In this document: piece by piece, positions 32,475 through 43,137 of the stretch
Numbering within the stretch: the first letter of the stretch is position 1
Layout of the letters: every line of letters starts with the position of its first letter
NCBI GenBank assembly: GCA_020064725.1
Contig: JAGTWJ010000003.1
Coordinates: 1,984,001-2,048,000 of the forward strand
Direction of reading: 5' to 3'
DNA from: Drechslerella dactyloides
Lineage: Eukaryota > Ascomycota > Orbiliomycetes > Orbiliales > Orbiliaceae
DNA length: 64,000 nucleotides
Translations under genes and position numbers: made by a program
The notes under the pieces: model-generated
Database searches by the model: none
Seen by the model: only the letters and a program-made list of their open reading frames with translations
Told to the model about the DNA's origin: nothing

Positions 32475-34073
32475 ATGTCGCAGAACGCCAATGCTGCCCT
32501 CCCCGTCCTCCCGGCCGTTGAACAGGCCCTCCGCCCGTTCATCAAGACACCGGCCGAGATAGCGGTCACCCGCCGCCACATCTCCTCCACGCTCGACACG
32601 CTCATCGCGGCCGCCGCGTCGCCAACGCCGTCGCTCACGAACCAACGCGCCGCTCGCTGCCTCACCGGCACGCGGAAAGCATACTACTCCGCCGCCGTCG
32701 AGAACCTCCGGCTGCGACGACAATGGGCGGAATTAGTCTCGGACATCACGCTACCCGTCCCACCGGACGCGCAGGTGCCTACTGTATCGTCTCCAACGAC
32801 GTCCGGACACACGCACAGTCGCGCCGGCAGCGCCGCGACATCGCACAGCCGTGCTGGTAGCATCAACCGGCTGAGCTTCGTTGCGCCGGCGGAGAAGGAT
32901 CCGAGCGAGTGGACGGCCGTGTACGACCAGGTGCTCGAGCTGCGGCGCGTCTTCTCGCAGCTGACGGTGCTGAGTAAATACCAGCAGCGGATAACCGCGC
33001 TCGCACAAAGCCGCGAGCGGCCGCTGACGGCTGTCTTCGCGGACTACGCGCAGCAGATGCCGCCGGTGCCACCCGGCGGGCCGTTGGCGGGGAAGGAGCA
33101 GGGGAGTACGCCCGGTGGTGGCAGCGGCGGGTGGGATGAAGAGGTGCTGTTGCCGCTTGAGAAGGCGGTGGTGGACGCGCAGAAGCGGCTGCAGGCGGAG
33201 AAGGAAATGCTGGTCGAAGCGAAGGTCATGGTATCACGGGAGGGCGTGGAGCTCGAGACGCTGCCGGACGCGGTGCGGACGACGGGGATGGTGGCGGCGA
33301 AGGAGGAGCTGGAAGTCTGGCTGGACGAGCAGCTGCGGCTCGCGGGGGAAGGCAGCGGCACGCCGAGGAAGGAGAAGCGGCGGCCGAGCATGTCTGTCCC
33401 GGAAGGCGCGGGTGAGAACTTCGACCTCGACGAGCAGCTCGCGGAGATCAAGCGCGTGTACGAGAGCTACGTCGCCAGCCGGGAGAAGCTGCTGCATGCA
33501 TTCCTGCTCGCCATCCAGCCGGTGAAGAAGGAGGTGATTCCACCCAAGACGGCGAAGGACCGCGGCGGCGGCGGGGCAGCGGGTGCCGGCACCACCGGCA
33601 AGAACGAGATACCCGCGCTGCTAGGCGTCATGGACGAGCTGGGACACTGGAAGGCGCGGATGGACGAGCTCACAGAGCTGATGAAGGCGATGAAAGAAGG
33701 CAGCGTGAACGCCGCGCGGGACCTGGACATCACGATGGGGAAGCTACACAGCGAAAGCCAACTGCTCGAGAACTACGGCCGCGGCGGCGTGAGCATCTCA
33801 CGTAAAGGGTCAGTCAGCGGCGATGCGAGTCCGTTTCAAGCTAGCATCGAGCTTGCGAAGGCGTGGGAGCAGGCGGCCGAGGAGGCCGAGAGGAGCGTGC
33901 GAGAGGAGGTGGATAGGGACACGGTGCACGCGAGGGAGAAGCTGGCGGGGGTGGACGAGCTGATCGAGCAGGTGAAGGGATTACTACCTGAGGAGGACTT
34001 GGGGAGGAGGGAGAGGAAGGACGTCGCCTGGCGGGGATTGAGGGGCAACGTGGGCTTTGATGATGATGTATAA
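32475..34073 (+). CDS. Coiled-coil protein, unknown function
   Basis: Intronless, 532 aa from ATG 32475; an upstream in-frame ATG at 32301 lies in AT-rich leader and is less likely. The N-terminal ~90 residues (ALRPFIKTPAEIAVTRRHIS) are helical. A Ser-rich linker with a repeated HSRAGS motif (about residues 117-135) could carry phosphorylation sites. Two long coiled-coil regions follow: EEVLLPLEKAVVDAQKRLQA with its extension, and LDEQLAEIKRVYESYVASRE onward. Another helical stretch precedes the acidic C-terminus GFDDDV. No signal peptide, membrane segment or enzymatic motif. The architecture suggests a structural or scaffold protein, perhaps cytoskeletal or spindle-associated, which is speculation. 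GC content is higher than in flanking spacers, as expected for coding DNA. Confidence 0.75.
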   Translation: MSQNANAALPVLPAVEQALRPFIKTPAEIAVTRRHISSTLDTLIAAAASPTPSLTNQRAARCLTGTRKAYYSAAVENLRLRRQWAELVSDITLPVPPDAQVPTVSSPTTSGHTHSRAGSAATSHSRAGSINRLSFVAPAEKDPSEWTAVYDQVLELRRVFSQLTVLSKYQQRITALAQSRERPLTAVFADYAQQMPPVPPGGPLAGKEQGSTPGGGSGGWDEEVLLPLEKAVVDAQKRLQAEKEMLVEAKVMVSREGVELETLPDAVRTTGMVAAKEELEVWLDEQLRLAGEGSGTPRKEKRRPSMSVPEGAGENFDLDEQLAEIKRVYESYVASREKLLHAFLLAIQPVKKEVIPPKTAKDRGGGGAAGAGTTGKNEIPALLGVMDELGHWKARMDELTELMKAMKEGSVNAARDLDITMGKLHSESQLLENYGRGGVSISRKGSVSGDASPFQASIELAKAWEQAAEEAERSVREEVDRDTVHAREKLAGVDELIEQVKGLLPEEDLGRRERKDVAWRGLRGNVGFDDDV

Positions 34074-34525
34074 TTATATCACCGTCGACAGATACATAGT
34101 ACGACATCCATCTCGTCATTGTACCACAGAATACCACATACCGTTCAGCGTTGAGTTTGCCAGGTTCACGCCAGCTAGCATGATATGTCGACCGGGAAGC
34201 TGTACGCGGCGGGGACACCAAGAGCCTAGCAGCATTCCCCGGCGTCTCGGCGAGCGTCGATTGCGCGTACCCGCGGAGTTTAGACCGCACTCGGCCACGA
34301 ATCCGTACCGCGTTTGCGTAGTTGGGTCCCTCGCTGCATTCCCGTCGACGTCACCCTAGCGCGGGTATAAAAGCCCCTCTTTACCCCACCATCATTACGA
34401 ATGAACTGCTCCTGCACCAGCCATTGTCTCCTCACCTCGGTATATATCATCTGACCGGCAGTATACGCATATATACTGCCTATATTTTATTTCGATCACA
34501 AAGTAATTGTGTAACTTTGCCCGCA
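34074..34525. promoter_or_regulatory. Promoter region with TATA box
   Basis: 450 bp between plus-strand genes. A consensus TATA box is present at 34366-34372. No other coding frame. Confidence 0.5.
34366..34372 (+). promoter_or_regulatory. TATA box
   Basis: TATAAAA in a GC-rich setting (GCGGGTATAAAAGCCC), 154 bp before the ATG of the RD/G-rich gene. The distance fits a TATA-driven, stress-type promoter with a 5' UTR of about 120 nt. Confidence 0.55.
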
Positions 34526-35430
34526 ATGTCCTACGATAACTACGGCGGGGGTCGCGGCGGCAGCGGTGGCGGGAGGGATGACTACGACCGGCGTCAGGAT
34601 AACTACAGCGGTGGCGGTGGTGGCGGCCGCCGCGACGACGACAATTACCGTCGTGATGATAATAACCGTCGTGACGATAACTACGGCGGCAATAACCGCC
34701 GCGATGATAACTATGGCCGCGACGACCGTCGTGATGACCGCCGTGACGACCGTCGCGACGACCGCTACGGCGGCGGCGGCAGCGGCAGCCACAGCACCGA
34801 ATACCGCCCCCCACAAGGCGGTGGCGGCCGCTACGACGACGACGACGACGACTTCGCCTACGCCAAAAAGGCCGCGAAGAAGCACAACGGCCGCAAGGAA
34901 GACGACGATGACGACGACGACGACAACATCTTCTCCTCCGTCCTCGGCAAGCTCACGAACAAGAAGAAGGACAACCGCATCGACCCGAACGACTTTGACG
35001 AGGAAGACATGGTCAAGAAGCACAAGAACGCGTACGACGACGGCCGCAAGGACCCGCAGACCGTTGGCGCCGGTGCGGCGATGGAGGCGCTCAAGCTGTT
35101 CGCGGGGAGCAAGAGCGGTGGTACCGGCGGCAGCCAGGATAAGAATGAGCTGATCGGTCTGGCGATGTCGCAGGCCTCCAAGCTCATGACCGGCAAGGTA
35201 TGTTGTCACTCTATCCATCTATTTTCTCTGCATATGAGGTTGGTAAACGGGTGCTGACGAGTGTGATATGACAGCCACAAGCGGAGAAGGAGAGCGCGGT
35301 GACGCAGGCGGCTGAGCTGGCGTTGAAGATGTACTTGAAGGGCGGGAAGGACAGTGGTAGCGCGGCCGGTGGCAGCAGCGGTGGCAGCGGCGGCGGCGAC
35401 CTATTGAGTCTCGCCTCCAAGTTTATGTAG
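34526..35430 (+). CDS. RD/G-rich protein with conserved helical C-terminus (DUF7721-like)
   Basis: Two exons (34526-35197, 35275-35430; 77-bp intron GTATGT...ACAG) give 275 aa. The N-terminal ~95 residues are disordered, made of Gly runs and repeated RRDD/RDDNY units. Two poly-Asp runs flank a Lys patch (AYAKKAAKKHNGRK). The C-terminal half has the conserved-looking helices NIFSSVLGKLTNKKKDNRID, GAGAAMEALKLFAGS, ELIGLAMSQASKLMTGK and AVTQAAELALKMYLKGG. This half resembles fungal proteins annotated as DUF7721 or 'beta-flanking protein', recalled from memory. The RD/G repeats look like RNA-binding or phase-separating tracts. The TATA box suggests inducible expression. No secretion signal. Confidence 0.8.
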
Positions 35431-35780
35431 ACGGAGCTGTCCTGGCGGTAGTCGGACGTGGGTTCGGATATACATTTGTTCTTGAACGAAGGCGTGGAAT
35501 GGTACAATTGGATGGGAGAATGTCGTTGCAGTCGAACTTTGTGAATTCTTGCGAGATACAGCATTGAAGCCAGCACATGCATGGATGACAAGAACTCGTA
35601 CATACATACTATAAATCCGAAGTCCAACGTTGCAACCTGATGAAGTCTATTCGAAAATGTATCTGTTACTTAAGTCCTTGGTCTCATGAAGTAACTAATC
35701 TGAGCATATATATGAAATTGCTTATCAAGTAAAATGGAAATCCCTTGAATTCTAGCATGCATGACCATAGCATCCGGTTG

Positions 35781-35814
35781 AATTTTTTTAATTTTTTTAA
35801 TTTTTTTTTTTTTT
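35781..35814 (+). repeat. Oligo-T/A low-complexity block
   Basis: Three T runs separated by AA. Low-complexity sequence with no coding value. Confidence 0.8.
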
Positions 35815-35984
35815 GTATTATTTTGCGATTTACGGTTTCAGAATTTAGTGTGCAAAGATGATATAGGCTCCAAGATTAGACAAAATATATCGAGCTGTAT
35901 AAATCTATTCACAAGACATTTCCAGATACATATTCATAGCCTTGTGGCTTCAAACCTCTGTAACCGTCGTTCTCACCTATGCTG

Positions 35985-36036
35985 GTCTCGTAAATCAACT
36001 CTCACTTTTCCAGGTGTCGGTTTGGCTTGCGAGATC
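35985..36036 (-). repeat. Dispersed palindromic repeat, copy 3 (inverted orientation)
   Basis: 52 bp bounded by GTCTCG and CGAGATC. Read on the minus strand it starts GATCTCGCAAGCCAAACC and continues with TGGAAAAG, sharing 15 identical consecutive bases (CTCGCAAGCCAAACC) and the same centre with the copy at 45685. The arms are complementary, so it can form a hairpin. No clear target duplication. Confidence 0.65.
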
Positions 36037-36545
36037 AAGTTATGCAAAGTATTTGATTCTTCACACGATCCACGTCAGACAACGTGAACTTATCCATCAT
36101 ATCCTGCCGTTTGCACATGATGAACCACTATATTGCTTACCCTCATCCAAAGAACATATAAAAAGAGGTATCGAGGCCTGGGAATTCAAGGGGCGCTATG
36201 GTCGGATGATACTGGTAGATACTGGTACTATTCTAGCAACTCATCGCGATATCGACGGCCCGAATCCAAACCACTTGGACCTCGGGAATGCATATGGTAT
36301 ATCCTACAATAAATTCGGGAGGAGAATAGTCCCAGTTACGTTGGGACCAACACGAGGCGCTCGAGGATTTATATTTAGTGTTTGATATTAATGTGTAAAA
36401 ACAAGGCTTTGCAACTATCTTTTTCCAGAATAATATATAACTACTACTACATCTGAGATATACACGAAGAGTACTTCAGGAGCCGTCCGCACTTAGCTAG
36501 TTGGAGAACGGAATGAAACACCTCCCAACGCGATAGATTTCCCTC

Positions 36546-37467
36546 TTACAGAGCGAGAAGAGCGAGCAGGAAGGACCCAGCAACGACACCGAGACCAACC
36601 TGAGTCCTAGCACCGGCTCCAGTAGCGACAGGCGGCTCCGGAACGGTCGTGTTGGAAACCGGCGGCGGCACGTACCCCGTAGTAGCGGACGGTGGCGGCG
36701 GGGGAGCATACGTTGGCACGGACGTAACCTCGGTTGTCGGATACGTTGGGGTGTCGACCGGTGGATAGACGGTTGAGGTTTCAGCTTCAGCGGTGGATGT
36801 GGCCTCGGATGCGATGGTGGGGGCCGCGCTGGTGGTCGCGGCTCCGTTGAGGGCTTGCGAGATGGTGATCCAGTCTTGGATTGTGCCGGCGCAGGTTGGG
36901 ACGCCGTCTCTGGTGGTGCAGAGAGGAGCCTCGGTGGGACTATACGGGTACACGAGTATGTTAGAGTGACCGCTTGGATTTGCAACCGATAGTATTAGAT
37001 GCTTCGACTTACCAGACATCTACATCGGGGTCGGTGTCCGGGGTGCCGGCATCTACAATAGATTTCACTCGTCAGCATGATATTAAGGGACCGAATGGAA
37101 TAGGTGGGAAGCTGGAAGACTAAGATACGTACTGGCGCAAGGCCTGAAGCCACTGCAGACCTGGCCGTTCTCGCAACAACCTCCGCCGGCGACGCAATAG
37201 TACCCAGCCTCGCAAGACCGGCCTGTTGTCGATACATGTTAGCATGATTAACCCAAGTTTAGATATTAAAACATCGACTGCTGGTTTAACTCTTGACATA
37301 CAGGAATCGGCGGTCCGCTCGCAGACGACGGGGCCAACGCAGACGCTCTGACGCTTCACCAAGGTCATCGGGCGAGCCAGGGAGCCCACGGCCAAGGGCT
37401 GGACTGCGGCAGCCATTTTGGCGGCGGAAACGAGGACGAGAAGTTGAGTGAAAGTAACGTGTACCAT
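36546..37467 (-). CDS. Cys-rich, GPI-anchored cell-surface protein
   Basis: Four exons (37467-37302, 37222-37133, 37052-37013, 36939-36546) encode 229 aa; introns of 79, 80 and 73 bp are GT-AG and in phase. The N-terminus MVHVTFTQLLVLVSAAKMAA is a signal peptide, followed by a possible Kex2 site (LVKR) just before the mature start QSVC. A compact Cys-rich module comes next (CVGPVVC, CRSCEAGYYCVAGGGCCENG, VCSGFRPC), then an acidic spacer with two more Cys. A long Thr/Ser/Pro stalk (TSTVYPPVDTPTYPTTEV) would be O-glycosylated. The C-terminus, GAGARTQ followed by a hydrophobic run ending LLALLAL, is a GPI-attachment signal. Surface or wall location follows from this layout; ligand or function is unknown. 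A TATA box and an inverted repeat lie upstream. Confidence 0.82.
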
Positions 37468-37672
37468 CTTGACTTTAGTTGAGTGATATCAAATAAAGTA
37501 TAATATTGATAAAGTAAGAACTTTCAAAAATATTCAAACGAGCGAGCGAATGAATGAATTCAAACGTAAACGACGGTATGATATTAATTCGAAGATACGA
37601 AAACGAGTGGCTCGATAAGTTGCTGATCTCAAAGATGGCGGATTACAAAAGCACGACAGACACAGCACGCAC

Positions 37673-37680
37673 TTTATATC
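37673..37680 (-). promoter_or_regulatory. TATA box
   Basis: GATATAAA on the minus strand, about 206 bp before the ATG of the GPI-anchored protein gene. Confidence 0.45.
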
Positions 37681-37700
37681 CCCCGGAGCCCCCTTCCAAG

Positions 37701-37724
37701 CCTAACGTTAAGGCTAACGTTAGG
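37701..37724. promoter_or_regulatory. Perfect 10-bp inverted repeat with 4-nt spacer
   Basis: CCTAACGTTA-AGGC-TAACGTTAGG. Each arm holds the self-complementary TAACGTTA. It sits about 20 bp upstream of the TATA box of the GPI-anchored protein gene, a natural place for a dimeric activator. Confidence 0.5.
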
Positions 37725-39438
37725 TGTTTTGCTATTTGATTGCCAACATGCCCAAGGGCGCGAGAACCTTGCATCGGGGCCCGAAACCATTACCCAATCA
37801 GACGATTTTAAACGACTCGAGCAGACGGGCTTTGTCGACAGCCTACCGTTAGGCATGCGGTTGCACAAAGTGCAAAACCGGCTTGGCGCAGCCTTGCAGG
37901 GCCAAGATAATCTAAGATTCCGGGGTTTAATAGAGGGAAATATTAATCGGAAACGCAGATAGGTCGACAGCGGCTAGCTTCGGGGACCAACAGGGCCGGC
38001 GTTATCGAGCGGTACGTAAAGGGGGCTTAACGTTTCGATCGATCGATCGCGGATTCGACTACCAGATTTAGAGCTAGCTGGAACGATCGTCCAATTTTAA
38101 TCTTCGAAAAGGATGTTGCAACATTCTTCGGGCATGAAGCCAAGCAAAAAGGGTTGTCAGCGAAGACGCAGGCAAACGAACGAGGCTCCAATGCTGGTCT
38201 CCAGATAGATGTTTGTGGACCGGAAGGGATGTCTCGGGGAAGGGACGCAGGCCCGAGACTAGGATGCGGCTGCGTTCCTGCGGATATGTTGTAGAAAGCC
38301 GCCAAGCATTCCACGGACAGCAAATACTGTCAAGGGGCGTTGCGCAAGGCAGAGGTCCCGGTTTTGTGTAGTTTCTGTCGACACAGCCCTGCATCGATAT
38401 CTCGTGCAGGAGTTCCTTCCAATAGGCGGATAAGCTGCACTTGGTATATTGTAAACTAAGAAGTACCTAGGTAAAAAGTTGATACGAAAGCATTCGCTCG
38501 GTCATCGGCACGTATTGTATAAGTATTAGACGGCACTTGGACATCGGCCGTTCATATTAGTTTCGCGAGATCGATGGCCGGCTAGCTATAGCCGAACAAT
38601 ATATCCGTTCAAATACCTTGCCGGAGACTTGCACGAATATATATAATGCTCCGGTCACGCTTCCCACGTAAACGACATTGGTTCATGATAGGTTTATATC
38701 GCAACTTATCCAACGGGCCACCTTCCCCACATTTAAAAGCACCCGCGCGACATGGACATGTCGATTAATAATCCTCCCGATCGAGATGCGTGGGTCATCG
38801 GATATAATCATTCATCAATCATGGCAATTGCTGTCGCGAGTTGCAATGCGGTGCTCGCTTTTGGTAGCAGTATATCTCCATTATCGCGAAAACTGAACGC
38901 TGTGCCGGATTAATTGATTGTTAATCTGCACGCATTTCCAACAATGTCGAAAGCTCAAGCTCAACAGGATGAAAGATAGCTCCGTCGACATGCATGGGTA
39001 ATCGACGAAGGCGGGTCCATCCACGGAGAGATATAGATTTATCCCTACTCGATGGAATGGAATCGACCTTGGGGAATTATTAATTCTGTATTTACTTGGG
39101 TAAGTACTTAGTTATAGTTGTTGTAGGTGATGCGCGGCCGAGTGCGGTTGCTTGGGTGTAGCTCTCGGCCGGATGATGGCCTCGGCTGTCCGTTGGGCAG
39201 AAGTGCAGGGTTCTGTATCAAGTAAGCCATGCTCCCCGCGCCTTGGTAGTGTGGTTATATCTATAAAAGCCGCTGGATCATCCGTCTCATATCGACATGG
39301 AACTAGCTTTGGGTCAATTGATTCTTTTTGTGATATTGCACCTTTCTACACAGTCGCTGAAGACGGGTTCTGCTCAATACAAAAATTTGTGTAACACTGG
39401 CTAAAGGCAGCAGAAAATTCCAGGATAATATCGAAATA

Positions 39439-40633
39439 ATGGCGTCCTTCACTGGTGAGTTTCCAACGTTTCGTCCAAATCGGTTATGCTGATTCCCGAT
39501 CTTCGAAACGCGCCTTCGATGCTGATTATAGTGTAAAATACGTAGAATCTAGCAAGCCGGAGCCGGAATTCGTGCAGCTGTTGTCCATGCTGCCGCCCGT
39601 CGACGCTACAAACTTTGGGCCGCAAGATTATCGCGCTGGGTTGGCTGCGCTCACGGAGTACCCTAACTCTCTGTACCCCGGGCCTAAGGACGCGGATGCT
39701 GCGGATACCAAGATCACCGTGCGGGACGGAACTGAGGTGTCGGTGCGGGTGTACACGCCGCATGAATCCGTAAAAACGGACAAGCCGCCCTCCATTCTAT
39801 TTCGTTAGTATCACGTCCTATCAAAAGTTCAAAGTCAGAATTCACGGAAAAAACGATGCTAATGGTGGTTGTAATTATGTGCAGACTTCCACGGCGGCGG
39901 CTGGATCGGTGGGACACTGGAGTTTGGACACCCGCACTGCCTGTGGTTCGCCAGCCACAACGTCGTCGTCGTCAGCGTCGCCTACCGCGTCTGTCCCGAG
40001 AACTCGTGGAACGTCCCACAGGAAGACTGCTACGACGTCTACCGTGCCGTCCACGCAGCTGATGCAGCTCAGCTCGCGGCATGGGGAATCCCGCCGTTTG
40101 ACAGGAGCAAGGTCTTCATGCACGGCCTCTCCGCGGGCGGGCAGATCGCTGCGGCGTGCGTGATCCTCGACATCGAGGCCGGGCGCACGGGCACGATCGC
40201 AGGCTTGCTCCTCCACGCTACCTGCGCGGTGGACCCGGCGTTGTTCCCCGTTGATAAAATCACGAGTGCGGAGGGCAATAGCTTTGTTCAGAATAAGGAT
40301 GCGCCGTTCGTTGGCACCCGTGATTTTGAGCGGATGGTCGGCTGGCGCAATTCGCCGAAGGAGGCGGACCGGTACTTCAGTCCGTTGGTGGCGCTGCCGG
40401 ACGAGGAGTTGAAGCTTTTCCCGCCGACGTATAGCGTTTCGTATGGGATGGACTGTCTGCGGGATGGGCAGATGCTGTTCGCGATGCGGTTGAAGGAGGT
40501 TGGGGTTGCGAGCACGGTGGACTTGTATGCGGGGTACGGACACTGTCTGTTTGCGACGGGGTGGACGTTGGAAGGGTCGAAGCGGGCGATGGCCGACCTG
40601 GAGAAGGAGTCCAAGCGGCTGGGCGTGTTTTGA
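39439..40633 (+). CDS. HSL-type alpha/beta hydrolase (lipase/esterase)
   Basis: Three exons (39439-39454, 39546-39803, 39885-40633) give 340 aa; introns are 91 and 81 bp. The first acceptor was placed at TACGTAG because earlier AGs bring a stop codon. The protein shows the hormone-sensitive-lipase family order: oxyanion motif HGGGW (94-98), nucleophile GLSAGG (S174), acid DCLRD (D281) and GYGHC (H311). Such enzymes cleave short-chain esters or lactones. No signal peptide is seen, so it is probably cytosolic. The cap region between the N-terminus and HGGGW (VRDGTEVSVRVYTP) is typical. The 16-nt first exon is unusually short, and an alternative start inside exon 2 cannot be excluded. Substrate unknown. 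Confidence 0.87.
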
Positions 40634-40755
40634 TAGTTTCTAGAAGTAGTAGCAATTCAGGTGGAAGTCACCAGAAATGGAAATTATGATTGAACTACAG
40701 TGTTGACGATGACGATCTGATTCAGCTGCCGGAAAATGCTGCATATTCATAGGAC

Positions 40756-40763
40756 TATAAATA
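40756..40763 (+). promoter_or_regulatory. TATA box of the decayed gene
   Basis: TATAAATA about 100 bp before ATG 40860, followed by a C/T-rich stretch. Its presence argues that the downstream broken frame was once a real gene. Confidence 0.4.
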
Positions 40764-40859
40764 TCCCCCTTCTCCCCCAATTTCTGCCATTTCTGCCATT
40801 CATCCTTCACACTTCTACATGACACTCTCCATCATCCACCTCATCACATTTCCTCACGG

Positions 40860-42225
40860 ATGCCACATATACACAACGGGCAGCTGTCCTCTGCGGTTTC
40901 TAAGGACCCATGATTCTGGGTGGAAGACCTCGAAGATATACTTGACTCCACCGGGACAGAAGCCAACGAGCTTCCGAATATAAAGACAGTCCTAGCCGGG
41001 GGCATTAAATGTTCTGGCTACCAAGGAGGCAGGCGATTGATGTCGATCGACGACTACGATTCGGCGTCGCGCGATGCGTTATGGATCGAGGTATTAAATC
41101 TTGTTGACACTACGAGCCTTCTTTACTTGAATGTCTCTAACCCGAGCCTTAGGAAGACCAGATGGAGCTGAACTCGGACATGGGGGTATACCTTCCAACC
41201 CGAGGAAAAACTCTGAGCACAAATGTGAGTATTGCTAGTTAGACAGCACGTTGATAGTTGCATCCCGCTAATTGTCAGTCTGTTTGTCTTCTGCCAGTTC
41301 AACATTGAAATTCGGCTCCTGGAGGATATTTTAGGGCGGAGGAGTGGGGTCGTTAAGTGGAGGTCTTGAACGACAGTGGATCTAAAATCCATACAGTCAC
41401 CCTCGAGGATATCTGGGCGCTAGACCCACCAGCACCTTACTACGACGAATTCCCAATTGCGACAGTGATGACAGCAAACGGAGTGGTGTATGCACAGACA
41501 CTCCCCATTGACAAGCCGATCGGAGGCTGGTTCGGAGATATTGCGTGCATTCGCGAACTTCCGGGGGAGCGGCGCTTGTCAGGGAGGAGGATTCGAAAGA
41601 ACTTCTATGTGGCAACGGCACCGGATAGACTCAATCATAGAGTCTAGGCGTTGCCCACTAAAAGTGGGCTGATGAAAGCTCTGCCCAAACTTCCCCGCCG
41701 CATCTAAGGCCGCATGAGCCTCCCTTTGCCTTTCTCCGACTCGCAGTGCCATACACCAGCTTGAGTGATCTGGTCCCCATGTACCTGTACCGCGACGGCT
41801 CATGCCATCATCCTACGCTGTTTTGTTATGTTCCTAGGAGAGCTTTTTTTCTCTCCTGGCTAGGAGGTTTCGGGCCTGAGCTAAGAAACCATTCGATACC
41901 ACCCGAAGATGAGCGAGACCATGATTTCTTCGGCCTGTCGTTCCTGAACAATCGACTGAAAACGAAAACGCTACCAAGATTTTTACGAGACAGCGTCGAT
42001 GGCATCAAACACAAATAGATGCATGATAAGTCAACGTCGGTAAACACCCCGCAGTATGCACGGTATCTTGATGCAGTAATTGACCAACTGGATTGGGGAG
42101 ATGCCTTGATTGACAGCATCTTAATCTTCGCGGCGACGATCGTCCATTCTTGTCCTCCGTTCCTGAAGCGGGATTTCGGGTACGATAATCAGGGTCAAAG
42201 GGTAACTGGGCTTTGTTTCCACTAG
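40860..42225 (+). pseudogene. Decayed hypothetical gene
   Basis: From ATG 40860 a frame runs across an in-frame TGA at 40911-40913, then through two well-formed introns (41091-41152 and 41225-41297, both GT-AG, phase 0) to a stop at 41367. The stretch after the TGA (VEDLEDILDSTGTEANELPN) and the spliced YLPTRGKTLSTNFNIEIRLL look like real protein. Further open segments in other frames follow (41357-41647, 41746-42018, 42019-42225), the last two in one frame split by a TAG. A TATA box precedes the start. Either this is a pseudogene with a premature stop and frame breaks, or several small exons are missed. The family is not recognised. The boundaries are approximate. Confidence 0.35.
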
Positions 42226-43137
42226 TTTCATTTCCCTATTTACTTCGCTTTGTTTAGTTATGGCTGACCGCCAGATTTTTGCTCCGATGGTTTTTTTCTG
42301 TTTGACCAGCTGGCTTTGCATCCACTGGATTTTTAATGCACTGCTTGAATATCGGTATATATATGTTTAATTTGGTTCGGGGTCACTGCTCGCTCTCACG
42401 AAAAAATTTCCGGAAAGCTTTGCTAACTTGAGCTATTCTATAATCTCGGGATTGGCCGATCAGTAAATTCATTATGCAAGTACGTAGTCATAATATACTT
42501 ATCGTTTGTGCCTGATGTAGACACCGTATCGTTGATATAACCATGGTCAATGTCATCGATGTCGCTGACGGGAATGCGTAAGAACATATCTGCGTCCGCT
42601 GGTCCTTGAACTCCCCGCGATCAAGGGTGGATGTGACTTTGATATCTGGGTACACATTCATTTTGAGTATCGACATCGCTGCTCGAGGAAATCCAGCCCC
42701 CCTGAATCTAGGAGTATATAAATATATAAGCCTTAAAGTAGTTACAGTATCAAAATAAACATGAAATTGAAGGATGGAAGCTTTCATCACACTTCAACTC
42801 TGGTCAATCGCGGGCATGTGGTTGGTCGCCGACTGGCAGCCGGCTCACAGCTAGCACCAACTTCATAATGAGTGATACCTTTGTAAATCATCAAGGAGCG
42901 GGACGAGATCTATTCGGATGGACCTTGTAGTTGCCATTGCATTGCGTCGTGGCCCTTTTGTTGCAGGTTTACGTAATTTGGTTGTCCCCGTCGCGAGACC
43001 AAACCTCAACTTCAATTGGACGACTTTCATCCTCCCCACCATGCGCGCCAAGACTATCATATCCCGCCATTTGTCAGCTGGAGGCCGGCGGGGTTTGCGT
43101 CTTTCTTTGGAATACCTGGCGTAGATACCCACCCGCA
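42226..43137. other. Intergenic, promoter of APA2-like gene
   Basis: About 900 bp with no supportable gene. Open frames around 42863-43183 overlap on both strands and start upstream of the APA2 ATG without domain support. Confidence 0.5.

Larger units (their letters stand above)
35431..36545. other. Intergenic, AT-rich, with a dispersed hairpin repeat
   Basis: 1.1 kb between convergent genes. It has an oligo-T block at 35781-35814 and a dispersed palindromic repeat at 35985-36036. After the repeat, one frame stays open to 36385 (ending TRGARGFIFSV), but it has no ATG near its start, so it may be the remnant of a lost exon. Confidence 0.5.
37468..39438. other. Long intergenic region between divergent genes
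   Basis: Almost 2 kb with no supportable gene. The left 260 bp hold a TATA box and a 24-bp inverted repeat for the GPI-anchored protein gene. The rest is AT-rich. Confidence 0.5.

Noticed and set aside
34566..35218. Long frames with Ala/Thr/Val repeats on both strands (195 and 240 codons)
   Set aside because: Shadows of the RD/G-rich repeat gene; the repeat keeps the other frames open.
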